A stretch of DNA of 62,890 bases from Palsa-661 sp035535015 (GCA_035535015.1 DATLQU010000030.1:1-62890), one strand, 5' to 3'; counted from the stretch's first letter, positions 33,089 through 42,418 are shown. Notes: generated by a model not told the origin, from the sequence alone. Translations and numbers: made by a program.

Positions 33089-36000
33089 TCAGTTGGTGGA
33101 GGCGGCGGCCGACTCGTCGTCGGTCTGACGCCGGACCTTCTGGCTCACGACCTTCGACGATCCACCGGGTGTCATCGTCACGCCGTAGAGAGCGTCAGCC
33201 GCCTCCATGGTCCGTTTCTGGTGACTGACGATGATGAGCTGGGCCTCGTCGCGGAACTCGTGGAGGAGGTCCAGGAACCGGTGCAGATTCACGTCGTCGA
33301 GCGCCGCCTCGACCTCGTCCATCAGGTAGAAGGGTGAAGGACGGCTGCGGAAAACGGCAAACAAGAAGGCCAGGGCCACCAGCGAGCGTTCGCCGCCGGA
33401 CAGCAGCGAAAGCTTGCGGACGTTCTTTCCGGCCGGGCGTGCTTCCACCTCGACCCCGGTCTCGAGGATGTCCGTGGGATCGGTCAGGACGAGGCGGCCT
33501 GTGCCGCCCGGAAAGAGGGTGGCCACGAGAACCTGAAAATGCTCGTTCACATCGGCGAACGCCTCGGCGAAGACGCGCATGATCTCGTCGTCGACGGCGC
33601 GGATGACCTGATGCAACTCGCGCCGGGCGCGACGGACGTCCTCCACCTGCTCCTCCAGGAAGCGGTGACGTTCCTCGAGAGTTCCCAATTCCTCCAGGGC
33701 CAAGGGATTGACCGGCCCCAGAGACGCCAGCTCCTTGTCTATGGCATTCGCCCTCGCCGCCGCGTCGATGCCATCAGGCAGGGGCGGACAGACGGCGTTC
33801 ATGGCCGTCTCGGGTTCACAGCCGAGTTCGCGGCGCAGGGCCTCGATGGCGGACTCTTGTCGGACACCGGATTCGGCCAGGTCCAGTGCCAGCTGCTGCA
33901 GACGGTCACGTGTTTCGGTGATCCGGCCTTCCACGGCGGCACGCTCGCGTCGAAGGACATCGAGCCGTGCCCCCCCGGCGCGGACTTCGTCGAGCTGGCG
34001 GGACCGCTCCTGCTGCAGGCGCTGGCCGAGTCCGGTCAGACGTTCGGCGTGGCGTTCGACCACGACGGTCAGGCGGTCCACGGCGCGAGCATCCGCCTCG
34101 AGACGCCGGCGCCGCTCCCCCGCCTGGTCGCGTTCGGCCACATGACCGGCCAACCTGCGCTCGACATCTTGAAGACGAACGGACAAGACGGTTCGGCGCT
34201 CGGCCAAGCCGGCGATGCGGACTTCGAGTTCGCGTCGACGGCCTTCGACTTCGGCCCGACGCTCCTGCTGACGGCGGCGGCTCTCGCCGGCGGATCGCAA
34301 ACGGGCGTCCGCTTCGCTGGCGGCACTTTCGAGCTCGGGCAGCCTCGCTTCGAGGTCCTGCAGGCGCAAGCTGTCGCGCTCGATGCGGTCGGCGAGGGCA
34401 ATGCGCTGACGAGAGGCTTCGGAGCGTTCCGTCTCGAGATCGACGGCCTCGGAGCCGACCCGTGTCAGAGCCTCCTCGAGCGCCTGGCGATGGTCGATGG
34501 CGCGCTCGGCGTCACGCCCGGCGGACATGGCCGCGGCCCGGGCGTCATCGGCTTTCACTCGGGCTGCCGTGAGCACCGACTCGGCCCGGCTCGACGCGGC
34601 CACCGCCGCGTCCGCTTCGCGCCGCGCCTGCTCGGAGGCCAATGCGGAGGCCGGAGTCGTGCCGGCATGCACGATCCAGCCGGTCGATGAAAAGCGATCA
34701 CCGGCGGCGGTGACCACGACCAGATCGGGCCGATCGAGCGCGTAGTCGACGGCATCGCGCCATCCACCGGTCACGGCAACAGCACCGACGAGGAGGCGAT
34801 CAAGGAGGACGTCGACGCCAGGGACCTCGGAGCGGACGTGACCGCGCACGGGTTCGGCGTCAGGACGAAGTGAGAGTTCACCGACCGCAGAGAGTGCCGA
34901 CGATTGCAGGGTCAGGACTGTTCCGACGACGTCTCGTTCATGAAGCAGGGTCAACGCGGAACGGGCCGTCTCGGTATCGTTCACCACCACCCCGGCCAGA
35001 GCGGCTCCGATCGCCGCTTCGAACGCACCCTGCCAACCCTCGTCGATCTCGACCAGTTCCACCAGCGTTCCCAAGACGCCGGGGACTCCGGCGAGGACAT
35101 CGGCTCCGGCCGCGCCCCGCGCCTCTGCCGCGGCACGGGCCAGAGCTTCCGCTCGTGCCTCGAGACGGTGACGGGTCTGCTCCGCCTCCCGACGCCGGCC
35201 CTCGGCCCGGTCCCAGTCCTCACTGGACTCCGTGGCCGCGGCGCGGGCCGCTTCGGCCCGTTGCTCCGAGGCCGTGACCTCGTTCACCGACTGGGCCAGC
35301 TGGCTCCTCAGGTCGTCCGCTTCTGACTGGAGGGCGATGCGGCGCCGTTCCACGGCGGCGACCCGCTCGTCGAGGTGTTCCAGATCACCGCGATCGCGTT
35401 CGAGGGCACGGCGCAGAGGGTCTCTCTCTCCACGCGAGACGGCGAAAGCCTCCTGTGCCGCCCGCATCGTCCCCAGGTCACCCGTGGCCGCCTCGAAGGC
35501 CGCCAGTTCACCGGCCAATTCGGCTTCCGACCCCGCCACGGCCCGCATGGCCGGTTCAAGCTCCTCGGCCTCGATCGCCGTCGTCTCGAGTTCGTCGGCC
35601 AGGCGCGCCGCGTCCGCTTCGAGCGATGAGACCACGTCCGCATCGGCCGCCGCCTCGAGCGCCTGGACGAGCGATCGACGCCGTTCGGCCAGCACACCGG
35701 CCAGTCCGCGGCACCGTTCACCCAGGCCGTGGACACGGGTGACAGCGGAGACGAGACCGTCCTCGCGCTGCGCGGACAATTCGGCGGCGGCGGCGTCGGC
35801 GGCGGCATCGAGCGCATCGAGAGAAGAGCGCAACTCGGCTTCCGACGCGCCCAGGCGGTCGCGTTCGGCCATGGTGGTCCGCCGACGATCGTCGAGGCTG
35901 GCCAACTCCCGGCCGATGAGGAACAGGCGCAGATCCCGTAGCTCCACCGCCAGCGACGCATGCGAGCGTGCTGCGGCCGCCTGACGCTCGAGGGGGCGCA

Positions 36001-36604
36001 TCTGACGGCGGACCTCACGGAGCAGGTCGCCCAGGCGCTCCAGATTCTCTTCCGTCGCCGCCAGGCGCCTCTCGGCCCGCTCCCGGCGGCGGCGGTGCTT
36101 CAGGACCCCGGCCGCCTCCTCGATGACGGCACGGCGGTCCTCCGGGCGGGCGTTCAGGATCTGGTCGAGCTGACCCTGGCTGACGATCACGTGTTGCTGG
36201 CGGCCCACACCCGAGTCGGACAGCAGCTCCTGGACGTCGAGAAGCCGGCACGGTTGACCGTTTATGGCGTACTCACTGTCGCCGGAACGGAACAGCGTCC
36301 GGGTGATGGTGATCTCGGCCAGACCACCGGGGAGATGGCCGGCCCGGTTGTCGATGGTGAGCGACACCTCGGCTCGGCCCAGAGCGGGCCGATCAGCCGA
36401 TCCGGCGAAGATGACGTCCTCCATCTTCGATGAACGGACGGTCCGGGGACCCTGGGCTCCGAGAACCCAGGCCACGGCATCAACGACGTTCGACTTGCCG
36501 CTGCCGTTGGGCCCGACCACAACGGTCACGCCCGGCTCCAACTGCAAAGTCGACGGGTCGGCGAACGACTTGAAGCCCTTGAGGGTCAGTGACTTCAGGA
36601 ACAC
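33089..36604 (-). CDS. smc: chromosome segregation protein SMC
   Basis: A 1171-residue SMC ATPase that compacts and separates chromosomes. The N head has LKGFKSFADPSTLQLEPG and VVVGPNGSGKSNVVDAVAWV (Walker A). Two long Ala/Arg/Glu coiled coils flank a hinge near residues 510-650 (TLVELVEIDEGWQGAFEAAI, and GWIVHAGTTPASA near its end). The C head has KLSLLSGGERSLVALAFLFA (signature) and FYLMDEVEAALDDVNLHRFL (Walker B). The scpA and scpB partners are not in the window. It is placed between mutM and ftsY, as in mycobacteria. Confidence 0.97.
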   Translation of the reverse strand: MFLKSLTLKGFKSFADPSTLQLEPGVTVVVGPNGSGKSNVVDAVAWVLGAQGPRTVRSSKMEDVIFAGSADRPALGRAEVSLTIDNRAGHLPGGLAEITITRTLFRSGDSEYAINGQPCRLLDVQELLSDSGVGRQQHVIVSQGQLDQILNARPEDRRAVIEEAAGVLKHRRRRERAERRLAATEENLERLGDLLREVRRQMRPLERQAAAARSHASLAVELRDLRLFLIGRELASLDDRRRTTMAERDRLGASEAELRSSLDALDAAADAAAAELSAQREDGLVSAVTRVHGLGERCRGLAGVLAERRRSLVQALEAAADADVVSSLEADAARLADELETTAIEAEELEPAMRAVAGSEAELAGELAAFEAATGDLGTMRAAQEAFAVSRGERDPLRRALERDRGDLEHLDERVAAVERRRIALQSEADDLRSQLAQSVNEVTASEQRAEAARAAATESSEDWDRAEGRRREAEQTRHRLEARAEALARAAAEARGAAGADVLAGVPGVLGTLVELVEIDEGWQGAFEAAIGAALAGVVVNDTETARSALTLLHERDVVGTVLTLQSSALSAVGELSLRPDAEPVRGHVRSEVPGVDVLLDRLLVGAVAVTGGWRDAVDYALDRPDLVVVTAAGDRFSSTGWIVHAGTTPASALASEQARREADAAVAASSRAESVLTAARVKADDARAAAMSAGRDAERAIDHRQALEEALTRVGSEAVDLETERSEASRQRIALADRIERDSLRLQDLEARLPELESAASEADARLRSAGESRRRQQERRAEVEGRRRELEVRIAGLAERRTVLSVRLQDVERRLAGHVAERDQAGERRRRLEADARAVDRLTVVVERHAERLTGLGQRLQQERSRQLDEVRAGGARLDVLRRERAAVEGRITETRDRLQQLALDLAESGVRQESAIEALRRELGCEPETAMNAVCPPLPDGIDAAARANAIDKELASLGPVNPLALEELGTLEERHRFLEEQVEDVRRARRELHQVIRAVDDEIMRVFAEAFADVNEHFQVLVATLFPGGTGRLVLTDPTDILETGVEVEARPAGKNVRKLSLLSGGERSLVALAFLFAVFRSRPSPFYLMDEVEAALDDVNLHRFLDLLHEFRDEAQLIIVSHQKRTMEAADALYGVTMTPGGSSKVVSQKVRRQTDDESAAASTN

Positions 36605-36641
36605 CGTTGGTCACCCTACCCGTCGTGCCGAGTGATGCGGG

Positions 36642-36659
36642 GATGCCGTTGTCGGCATC
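36642..36659. other. perfect 7-bp stem-loop between mutM and smc
   Basis: gatgccg and cggcatc pair around ttgt. On the plus strand an A run follows; on the minus strand, the direction of transcription here, the T run comes before the hairpin, so it is not a canonical terminator. It may shape the smc leader. Confidence 0.5.
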
Positions 36660-36670
36660 AAAAAGAATCC

Positions 36671-36724
36671 GATCTGGCCGGGTTCTCAGATCTGGCCGGG
36701 TTCTCAGATCTGGCAGTGCTCACA
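36671..36724. repeat. 18-bp tandem repeat spanning the mutM stop
   Basis: Two exact copies of gatctggccgggttctca (36671-36688, 36689-36706) and a third diverged one (36707-36724) that is the coding end of mutM. The mutM stop (36704-36706 on the minus strand) is the last three bases of copy 2, and copy 1 carries a second in-register stop. Confidence 0.92.
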
Positions 36725-37540
36725 GAGAAACGCCGACCGACCGTTGACTTTCACCCGGACGATCGAGTTCCGGCATCGTCGACAGGCGCTGCCCTCACGG
36801 TCATAAACCTGATGTTGGCCCTGGTAGTCGCCGATCTCCCCGAAGAGGTCTCGGTACTGCTCGTCGGCCAACGACGATCCCCGGTACTTCACCGCCTCGG
36901 ACAAGGTCTCGACCATGGCCCGGTAGAGCCGACGGATCTCCTGGGCGCTGAGCGAGTCCGAACCGCGGTCGTAGCGGAGTCCGGCGGCGAAAAGGATCTC
37001 GTCGGAGTAGATGTTGCCGATGCCGGCGACGAACTTTTGGTCCATGAGCAGGGTCTTGAGAGGCGTGTGCCGGTCAGCCAGCAGCTGGCCGAAGCGGGCC
37101 CAGCTCATGACCTCCTCCAGGGGATCGAATCCCAGGTGGGCGAGCTCAGCCACCGTCTCGAGCTCGTCGGTCGTCGTCACGAACATCTCGCCGAAGGTGC
37201 GGGGATCGACGAAACGAAGCTGGCCGCCCTGGGTGAAGGTGATGATCACGTGGGTGTGGGTGGCCATGGGGTCCTTCGGGCCCTTGGCTCGCAGAAGCTG
37301 GCCGCTCATCCCCAGGTGGATCACAAGGACGGCGTCGTCATCCAGACCGACGAGCAGGTACTTCCCGGCCCGGCGGATCGAGGTCATCTTGCGCCCCTCG
37401 AGCCGGTCGCGGAATTCGGGCCCGTTCTTGTGCCGGCGCACCGAGCGCTTTCCCTTCACCTCGACGGTCTTCACCCGGCGCCCGATGACCTCCTTTTCGA
37501 GGTCGCGCCGAATGGTCTCGACCTCGGGAAGCTCAGGCAT
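36704..37540 (-). CDS. mutM: formamidopyrimidine-DNA glycosylase
   Basis: A base-excision repair enzyme that removes 8-oxoguanine. At 278 residues it has the catalytic N terminus PELPEVETIRRDL, then VLVIHLGMSGQL and RFVDPRTFGEMFV, the helix-two-turns-helix region FVAGIGNIYSDEILFAAGL, and a four-cysteine zinc finger CRRCRNSIVRVKVNGR with FLCEHCQ. ATG 37540 is fixed because Pro2 is the catalytic residue. The start overlaps the rnc stop by 8 bp. The stop lies in an 18-bp repeat. Confidence 0.97.
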   Translation of the reverse strand: MPELPEVETIRRDLEKEVIGRRVKTVEVKGKRSVRRHKNGPEFRDRLEGRKMTSIRRAGKYLLVGLDDDAVLVIHLGMSGQLLRAKGPKDPMATHTHVIITFTQGGQLRFVDPRTFGEMFVTTTDELETVAELAHLGFDPLEEVMSWARFGQLLADRHTPLKTLLMDQKFVAGIGNIYSDEILFAAGLRYDRGSDSLSAQEIRRLYRAMVETLSEAVKYRGSSLADEQYRDLFGEIGDYQGQHQVYDREGSACRRCRNSIVRVKVNGRSAFLCEHCQI

Positions 37541-38309
37541 GCGTGGGAACACCCCCTTCGGCAAGATCGCAGCCGGCGGTGTCGGCGAAGAGGGGCCAGG
37601 CGGCGTGGGCGGCGGCCTGCTCGGCGTCCTTCTTCGACCGTCCCTCGCCCTGACCGACCACGTCTCCCCCGACGATCACCGTGGCCGTATACCGGCGGGC
37701 GTGGTCGGGCCCCGTTCCCGCCACCTCGTACTGGGGGAGCCTTCCCACACGTCGGACCACCATCTCCTGGAGGCGGGTCTTGAAGTCCTCCGCGCCCGGC
37801 CCGGCGGCCGCCTCCTCGATCCGGCCGGCGAGCACGCGGAGCACCAATGCTTCGGCAGCCTCCCAGCCGCCGGCGAGATAGACGGCGGCGATCACGGCTT
37901 CCACGGCGTTGGCCAGGATCGACGGCTTGGCCCGACCCCCGGAGGAGTCTTCTCCCCGTCCCAGGAGCAGGACCGGTCCCAGATCGAGTTCGAGGGCCAC
38001 TTCGGCCAGGACCGCGGTGTTGACGAGGGCGGCGCGGACCTTGGCCAGAGCTCCTTCGGGCATGTCGGGATAGGTGCGGTAGCAGTGCTCCGCCACGGCC
38101 AGGCCCAAAACGGCGTCACCCAGGAATTCGAGTCTCTCGTTCGAGGGCCTCCCCCCCGCTTCGGCGCACCACGACCGATGGGACAAGGCCTGGATGAGCA
38201 GGGATTCGTCGTCGAAGGGGTGGCCCAGGCGTTCGATCAGAGCGGTCAGATCGGGAACCTTGGCCCGGCGAGCGGTGACCGAGGGCGCTGCGGGCAGCGC
38301 CTCCCCCAA
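37533..38309 (-). CDS. rnc: ribonuclease III
   Basis: A double-stranded RNA endonuclease for rRNA and mRNA processing. The catalytic signature NERLEFLGDAVLGLAVAEH is complete, with ANAVEAVIAAVYLAGGWEAA carrying the second acidic pair. The C-terminal dsRNA-binding domain is DFKTRLQEMVVRRVGRLPQY to EGRSKKDAEQAAAHAAW. The start is uncertain: no ATG or GTG lies between the acpP stop and the fold, so TTG 38309 (258 residues) is used; translation may be coupled to acpP from further upstream. Confidence 0.93.
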   Translation of the reverse strand: MGEALPAAPSVTARRAKVPDLTALIERLGHPFDDESLLIQALSHRSWCAEAGGRPSNERLEFLGDAVLGLAVAEHCYRTYPDMPEGALAKVRAALVNTAVLAEVALELDLGPVLLLGRGEDSSGGRAKPSILANAVEAVIAAVYLAGGWEAAEALVLRVLAGRIEEAAAGPGAEDFKTRLQEMVVRRVGRLPQYEVAGTGPDHARRYTATVIVGGDVVGQGEGRSKKDAEQAAAHAAWPLFADTAGCDLAEGGVPTHA

Positions 38310-38400
38310 CGCCGCGCCGGGGGGCGCGGAACGGGCCGAGGTGGAGACCTCGGGTCCGGCGCCCGCGGCGCCGTTGACAGGGGCGGGATCTTCGATCGTC

Positions 38401-38697
38401 TTAGCTGGCTCCGAGCTTGGCGACCACGTAGTCCACGGCGTCGCGCACGGTCCGGAGGTCCTCGAGGTCCTCGTCCTCGATCCGGAAACCCACGCTGCGT
38501 TCTGCGAGCTCCTCCTCGAGCGCTTCGACGAGTTCGATGAGGGCCAGGGAGTCGGCGTCGAGGTCCTCGGCGAACGACGAGGATTCCCTGATCGAGGATG
38601 GTTCGACTTCGAGAATGTCGGCCAGCTGGTCACGCACCAGCTCGAAGACCTGCTGGCGGTCGAGCGGACCCTTTTCCACGTGAGTCTCTGCGGGCAC
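38401..38697 (-). CDS. acpP: acyl carrier protein
   Basis: A 98-residue carrier for fatty-acid synthesis. The phosphopantetheine serine is Ser50 in SFAEDLDADSLALIELVEAL; the helix around it is strongly acidic. GTG 38697 is chosen because GCAGGAG lies 6 bp upstream; GTG 38679 is a second option. The N-terminal 14 residues are an extension. A possible -10 box TAAGAT is on the minus strand at 38730-38735. It is grouped with plsX and rpmF. Confidence 0.93.
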   Translation of the reverse strand: MPAETHVEKGPLDRQQVFELVRDQLADILEVEPSSIRESSSFAEDLDADSLALIELVEALEEELAERSVGFRIEDEDLEDLRTVRDAVDYVVAKLGAS

Positions 38698-38886
38698 GTC
38701 GTCTCCTGCGGGGTAGAGGTTTCCCCGGCATCTTACCCGACAGCGCCCCCTTGACCGACGGAGTCCCTGGTAGGAGGCCCTTTTTGACAAGTCCCGACGA
38801 TCGGGCAGCACCGGTCGGGACCGGTGGACGACCCAGGAACGGGCCCGGAGAGGGCCGAGGGAGGTCGAAGCGGACCGGCGGCGGGG

Positions 38887-39873
38887 TTACGACAAGGCGA
38901 CGGCGTGGGCCAGGCGATCGACGAGGCCCCCGGTGGCCACGTCGTGCGCCACCTTGACGGCCGAGACGATGGCCTGGGCCGAAGAGGACCCGTGGCTGAT
39001 GACGCAGATCCCGTCGACGCCCAGGAGGACGGCACCGCCCGTGTTGTCGGGGTCGAACTCGGCCGCCAGGGGGGCGAGATAGGGAAGAAGGGTTTCGGAC
39101 GCCTTCTTCGTCTCGTCGTTCTTCGAAAGCACCTCGAGCAGGGTATCCATGAAGAAGCGCAGCGAACCCTCGAGAGTTTTGAGGGCCACGTTGCCGGTGA
39201 AACCGTCGGTGACGACGACGTCCGGCGCATCGTGCATCAGGTCGCGGCCCTCGGCGTTACCGATGAAGCGGAGGCCGGCGGTGGCGGCCAGCAGCGCGTG
39301 GGTCTCCTTCACCAGAGGGGTGCCCTTCGACTTCTCCTCGCCGATCGACAGCAGCGCCACGGTGGGGTCGGCCACCCCGTAGCGGGCGGTCGAGTAGGCC
39401 GCTCCCATTTGGGCGAACTGGACCAGCATGGCCGGAGTGCACTCGGAATTCGCCCCCGCGTCGAGCAGGACGGTGGGGTGGGAACCGAGCTGGGGAATCG
39501 GTGTGGCGATGGCGGGGCGGACGATGCCCTTCAGCCGGCCCATCCGCAAAAGGGCGCTGGCCATCGTTGCTCCCGTATTACCGGCGCTGACCATGGCCAG
39601 GGCGCGGCCGTCACGAACCGCCTCGGCGGCGCGCACCAGAGAGGAGTCCTTCTTGCGGCGGACGCCCTGGGCGGGGTCCTCCTCCATGCCGATGACCTCG
39701 GTGGCGGGGAAGACGTCGAGCCCACCGGTATCGCCGAGGTCCTCCGGTCGGCCGACCAGGACGACCGGGATACCGAGTTCCTCGGCGGCTCGGACCGCTC
39801 CGGCCACGATCTCGGCGGGCGCCCGGTCGCCGCCCATGGCGTCGACGGCCACGGGCAAGGCGGACACCGACAT
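38887..39873 (-). CDS. plsX: phosphate acyltransferase PlsX
   Basis: Makes acyl-phosphate from acyl-ACP for phospholipid synthesis. At 328 residues it has the signature LPVAVDAMGGDRAPAEIVAG, then VSAGNTGATMASALLRMGRL, VVVTDGFTGNVALKTLEGSL and GGAVLLGVDGICVISHGSSS. ATG 39873 begins the first strand. The start lies 26 bp after rpmF, in the usual rpmF-plsX-acpP order, which links ribosome and lipid gene expression. Confidence 0.96.
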   Translation of the reverse strand: MSVSALPVAVDAMGGDRAPAEIVAGAVRAAEELGIPVVLVGRPEDLGDTGGLDVFPATEVIGMEEDPAQGVRRKKDSSLVRAAEAVRDGRALAMVSAGNTGATMASALLRMGRLKGIVRPAIATPIPQLGSHPTVLLDAGANSECTPAMLVQFAQMGAAYSTARYGVADPTVALLSIGEEKSKGTPLVKETHALLAATAGLRFIGNAEGRDLMHDAPDVVVTDGFTGNVALKTLEGSLRFFMDTLLEVLSKNDETKKASETLLPYLAPLAAEFDPDNTGGAVLLGVDGICVISHGSSSAQAIVSAVKVAHDVATGGLVDRLAHAVALS

Positions 39874-39899
39874 GTCGGCGGGTCCGCTCGCGCCGGCCA

Positions 39900-40079
39900 C
39901 TAGTCGACTTCGACGGCCTGTCGGCCCTTGTACCACCCGCAATTCGGGCAGACCACATGGGGGACCTTGGCGTGTTGACACTGGGGACAGACGCTGCGAG
40001 CCGGTAGGCCGAGCACCCAGTTCGAGGCGCGCCGGCTGCGGCTCTTCGCCTTGGATGTCTTTTTCTTGGGGACGGCCAT
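39900..40079 (-). CDS. rpmF: 50S ribosomal protein L32
   Basis: A short gene of 59 codons plus stop. The protein starts MAVPKKKTSKAKSRSRR, the conserved L32 N terminus, and has a four-cysteine zinc ribbon, CPQCQHAKVPHVVCPNCGWY, followed by GRQAV. The cysteine pairs mark the zinc-binding (C+) form. The ATG is at 40079. It lies between yceD and plsX on the same strand. Confidence 0.97.
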   Translation of the reverse strand: MAVPKKKTSKAKSRSRRASNWVLGLPARSVCPQCQHAKVPHVVCPNCGWYKGRQAVEVD

Positions 40080-40193
40080 CGTCAGATCACCTCAGGTTGG
40101 GAGCCGGTCCACGATACCCGCTCCCGAGCCATCCTCCCGAGCGAGGATCCGATGGCCTCTCCCGCCACCAGCGGACTTGCGGGCCCCGGAGCG

Positions 40194-40715
40194 TCAGTTC
40201 CCGGGGCCGAGGTCCGGGACCCGCAGGACGTCCAGAGCGGCCCAGCGCTCGTCACGTGGTGATTCGCAGTGGCACGGTCGTTCGTTCCAATTGGTGCCGC
40301 ACAGAGGGCAGAGCCCGCGGCAGGCCTCGTGGCAGACAGGGGCGATGGGCAGCTCGAGAAGAACGGCGTCGTGGACGAGGTCCTCGAGGTCGACTTCGTC
40401 GTCGACCAGCGGGTAGGCGTCCTCACCGTCGCCGTCGGCCGTGTAGAGCTCGCGGACGCGGATCCTGAGGATGCCCGCCGCCGTGGTCAGACAACGTCGG
40501 CACTCTCCCGTCCAGGGAGCCTCCAGCACCCCGGACACGGTGATGCCGCCGGCGATCGCCTCCAGGGTGACGTCGGCCCGGATATCGGCCCCGGGGGCAA
40601 CGGCGCTTCCCGAGCAGGCCAGATCGTCGATGGTGCCGGTTCTGACCTCGTGCCAACGGGTGCCGAGGACACGCCGCAGTCTGGCGACATGGACGACGAA
40701 CGGACGGGCGGCCAC
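40194..40715 (-). CDS. yceD: YceD/DUF177 family protein
   Basis: A 173-residue protein usually encoded beside rpmF. VSGVLEAPWTGECRRCLTTA and EDLVHDAVLLELPIAPVCHE fit the family, and a C-terminal cysteine cluster (CHEACRGLCPLCGTN, PCHC) suggests a zinc or metal site. YceD has been linked to 23S rRNA maturation in some organisms; this is not certain for actinobacteria. It starts 9 bp after the SepIVA-like stop. Confidence 0.93.
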   Translation of the reverse strand: MAARPFVVHVARLRRVLGTRWHEVRTGTIDDLACSGSAVAPGADIRADVTLEAIAGGITVSGVLEAPWTGECRRCLTTAAGILRIRVRELYTADGDGEDAYPLVDDEVDLEDLVHDAVLLELPIAPVCHEACRGLCPLCGTNWNERPCHCESPRDERWAALDVLRVPDLGPGN

Positions 40716-40724
40716 GATCAGGGC

Positions 40725-41321
40725 TCAGGCGTCGTCCTGATCGAAGAAGCCGAGCTCACCCTCCGCCGGGGCCGTGTGACCGTCGATGTCCGCAGCGCCG
40801 GGGTCCCCGGGCAGCGGGGGGGGTGTGGCCTGGAGTTTCTCGCGCCCGGCTTGGACGGTCTTGAGCGTCCGGTCGAGAACGATCTCGAAAGACGCCAGCT
40901 TCTGGTCACAGAAGTCTTCGGCTTCGTGCCGCAATCGACGGGCTTCTTCCCTGGCGTCGTCGAGGATCCGTTGGGCCACCTGATTCGCCTGCCGGACGAT
41001 CTCTGTCCGCTGGACCATCCGCTCGGCCTGGGCCCGCACCTCCTCCAGCAGGCTGTCGGCTTCCCGCTGCCGGGTGGCCAGGAATTCGTCGCGTTCGCGC
41101 AAGAGCCAACGCGCCTGGCGCAATTCGTCGGGAAAGCGGTCGAGGGCGCCTTGGAGCAGGTCGAGCACCTCGTCACGGGCGATCAGGACCGAGGCCGACA
41201 GGGGCATGGCCCGGGCGGTCGAAATCAGGTCCACGGCCTGTCGGAGAAGGCCCTGGGCGTCGGCCTCCACCTCCGGACGCAGCTCGGCGAATGGATCCTC
41301 CACGAAGATGTCGTCACTCAC
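40725..41321 (-). CDS. SepIVA-like coiled-coil (DivIVA-family) protein
   Basis: A 198-residue, mostly helical protein: ELRQARWLLRERDEFLATRQ, ADSLLEEVRAQAERMVQRTE and ARRLRHEAEDFCDQKLASFE form a long coiled coil, after a short acidic start. Position beside yceD and coaD and overall look match the mycobacterial Rv2927c/SepIVA group, which acts in septation and polar growth. The assignment is by context as much as by sequence. Its start overlaps the coaD stop by 4 bp. Confidence 0.78.
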   Translation of the reverse strand: MSDDIFVEDPFAELRPEVEADAQGLLRQAVDLISTARAMPLSASVLIARDEVLDLLQGALDRFPDELRQARWLLRERDEFLATRQREADSLLEEVRAQAERMVQRTEIVRQANQVAQRILDDAREEARRLRHEAEDFCDQKLASFEIVLDRTLKTVQAGREKLQATPPPLPGDPGAADIDGHTAPAEGELGFFDQDDA

Positions 41322-41797
41322 CGGGAGAACTTCTCCTGCAGACGCAGGGCCACCGCCTTCGGGACGAAGGCCGAGACATCACCGCCGTAACGGGCCACTT
41401 CGCGCAGCAGGCGCGAGGCCACGAAGGCCGAGGTCGACGTGGTGGGGATGAAGAGGGTCTCGATCCCCGAGAGCTGCCTGTTCATCTGCGCCATCTGCAA
41501 CTCGTTCTCGAAGTCGGAGACCGCTCGCAGGCCCTTCACGATGGCGGAAGCGCCGACATCGTGGGCGACGTCGACGACCAGTTTGGCCACGGAGACGATC
41601 CGGACATTGGGCAGATGGGCGAGCGCCTCCTTCAGCATCTCCTCGCGCTCGACCAGGCTGAAGAGGGGTTCGGCCTTCTGCGGGTTCCTGAGGGTGGCCA
41701 CCACGACGTCGTCGAACAAGCGGCCGGCTCTCTCCACCACCTCGAGGTGTCCATTGTGGAAGGGGTCGAACGAGCCGGGAATGAGAGCGACGGTCAC
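41318..41797 (-). CDS. coaD: phosphopantetheine adenylyltransferase
   Basis: The fourth step of coenzyme A synthesis (phosphopantetheine to dephospho-CoA). At 159 residues the nucleotidyltransferase motifs are VALIPGSFDPFHNGHLEVVE and TSTSAFVASRLLREVARYGG (the ISSTxxRE equivalent), with GASAIVKGLRAVSDFENELQ between them. GTG 41797 overlaps the rsmD stop (GTGA), so the two are translationally coupled, as in most bacteria. Confidence 0.96.
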   Translation of the reverse strand: MTVALIPGSFDPFHNGHLEVVERAGRLFDDVVVATLRNPQKAEPLFSLVEREEMLKEALAHLPNVRIVSVAKLVVDVAHDVGASAIVKGLRAVSDFENELQMAQMNRQLSGIETLFIPTTSTSAFVASRLLREVARYGGDVSAFVPKAVALRLQEKFSR

Positions 41798-42354
41798 GGG
41801 GTGCCTCTCTGCTGCGACTCTGCCACCGGATGCGGCTGTCGGGAACGGACCACCGTGACGAGCGTACCGCCGTAGCGCTTGTTCCTGATGATCTCCCAGT
41901 CGTCGGGCGGCTCGACCGGTCGGTCCGACTCGATCACCGCCACGTCGGCGCGGAGCCGGTCGAGAAGCTCGGACCACGCCTGGAAGGCATAGGGGGGGTC
42001 ACAGAGCGCCAGATCGAACCGATGGGGCCGGCGGAGCCACTCGACCACCTCGGCCCGGACGACCCGGGTGGCGTCGGGGTCGAGCCCGGTGCCCGTGACA
42101 TTGGCTCGGACGGCCCGGACGGCGGCCAGGGAATTGTCGACGAAAGTGACGGACCCCGCTCCCCGAGAGAGCGCCTCGATGCCCATGGCCCCGCTGCCGG
42201 CGAAGAGGTCGGCGACATGGGCGCCTTCGAGGTCGACGAGGCCGGCGAGAACGTTGAAGATGGCTTCGCGGACCCTGTCTGCGGTCGGTCGGGTCCCGGA
42301 TCCGGCCGGGGCCCGCAGGGACCGGCCCCGGCTACTGCCGGCGATCACACGCAC
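41794..42354 (-). CDS. rsmD: 16S rRNA (guanine966-N2)-methyltransferase
   Basis: A 186-residue methyltransferase that makes m2G966 in 16S rRNA. It starts MRVIAGSSRGRSLRAPAG, with GTRPTADRVREAIFNVL, the SAM-binding VADLFAGSGAMGIEALSRGA and the catalytic DLALCDPPYAFQAW (DPPY). It is coupled to coaD downstream, and 130 bp from the recG stop upstream. That gap holds the recG-derived repeats. Confidence 0.95.
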   Translation of the reverse strand: MRVIAGSSRGRSLRAPAGSGTRPTADRVREAIFNVLAGLVDLEGAHVADLFAGSGAMGIEALSRGAGSVTFVDNSLAAVRAVRANVTGTGLDPDATRVVRAEVVEWLRRPHRFDLALCDPPYAFQAWSELLDRLRADVAVIESDRPVEPPDDWEIIRNKRYGGTLVTVVRSRQPHPVAESQQRGTP

Positions 42355-42418
42355 GGTCGTCCACGGCCTGAGCGTAGTTGCGGGCCCTCACCGCTCCTGG
42401 GCGGTCCGGCCGGATCGC

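Noticed and set aside
36642..36659. Intrinsic terminator between mutM and smc
   Set aside because: The T run lies before the hairpin in the direction of transcription.
38310..38633. Longer ribonuclease III start inside acpP
   Set aside because: It would place a Pro/Ala/Ser-rich stretch before the fold and overlap the whole acpP C terminus; TTG 38309 is the nearest workable start.
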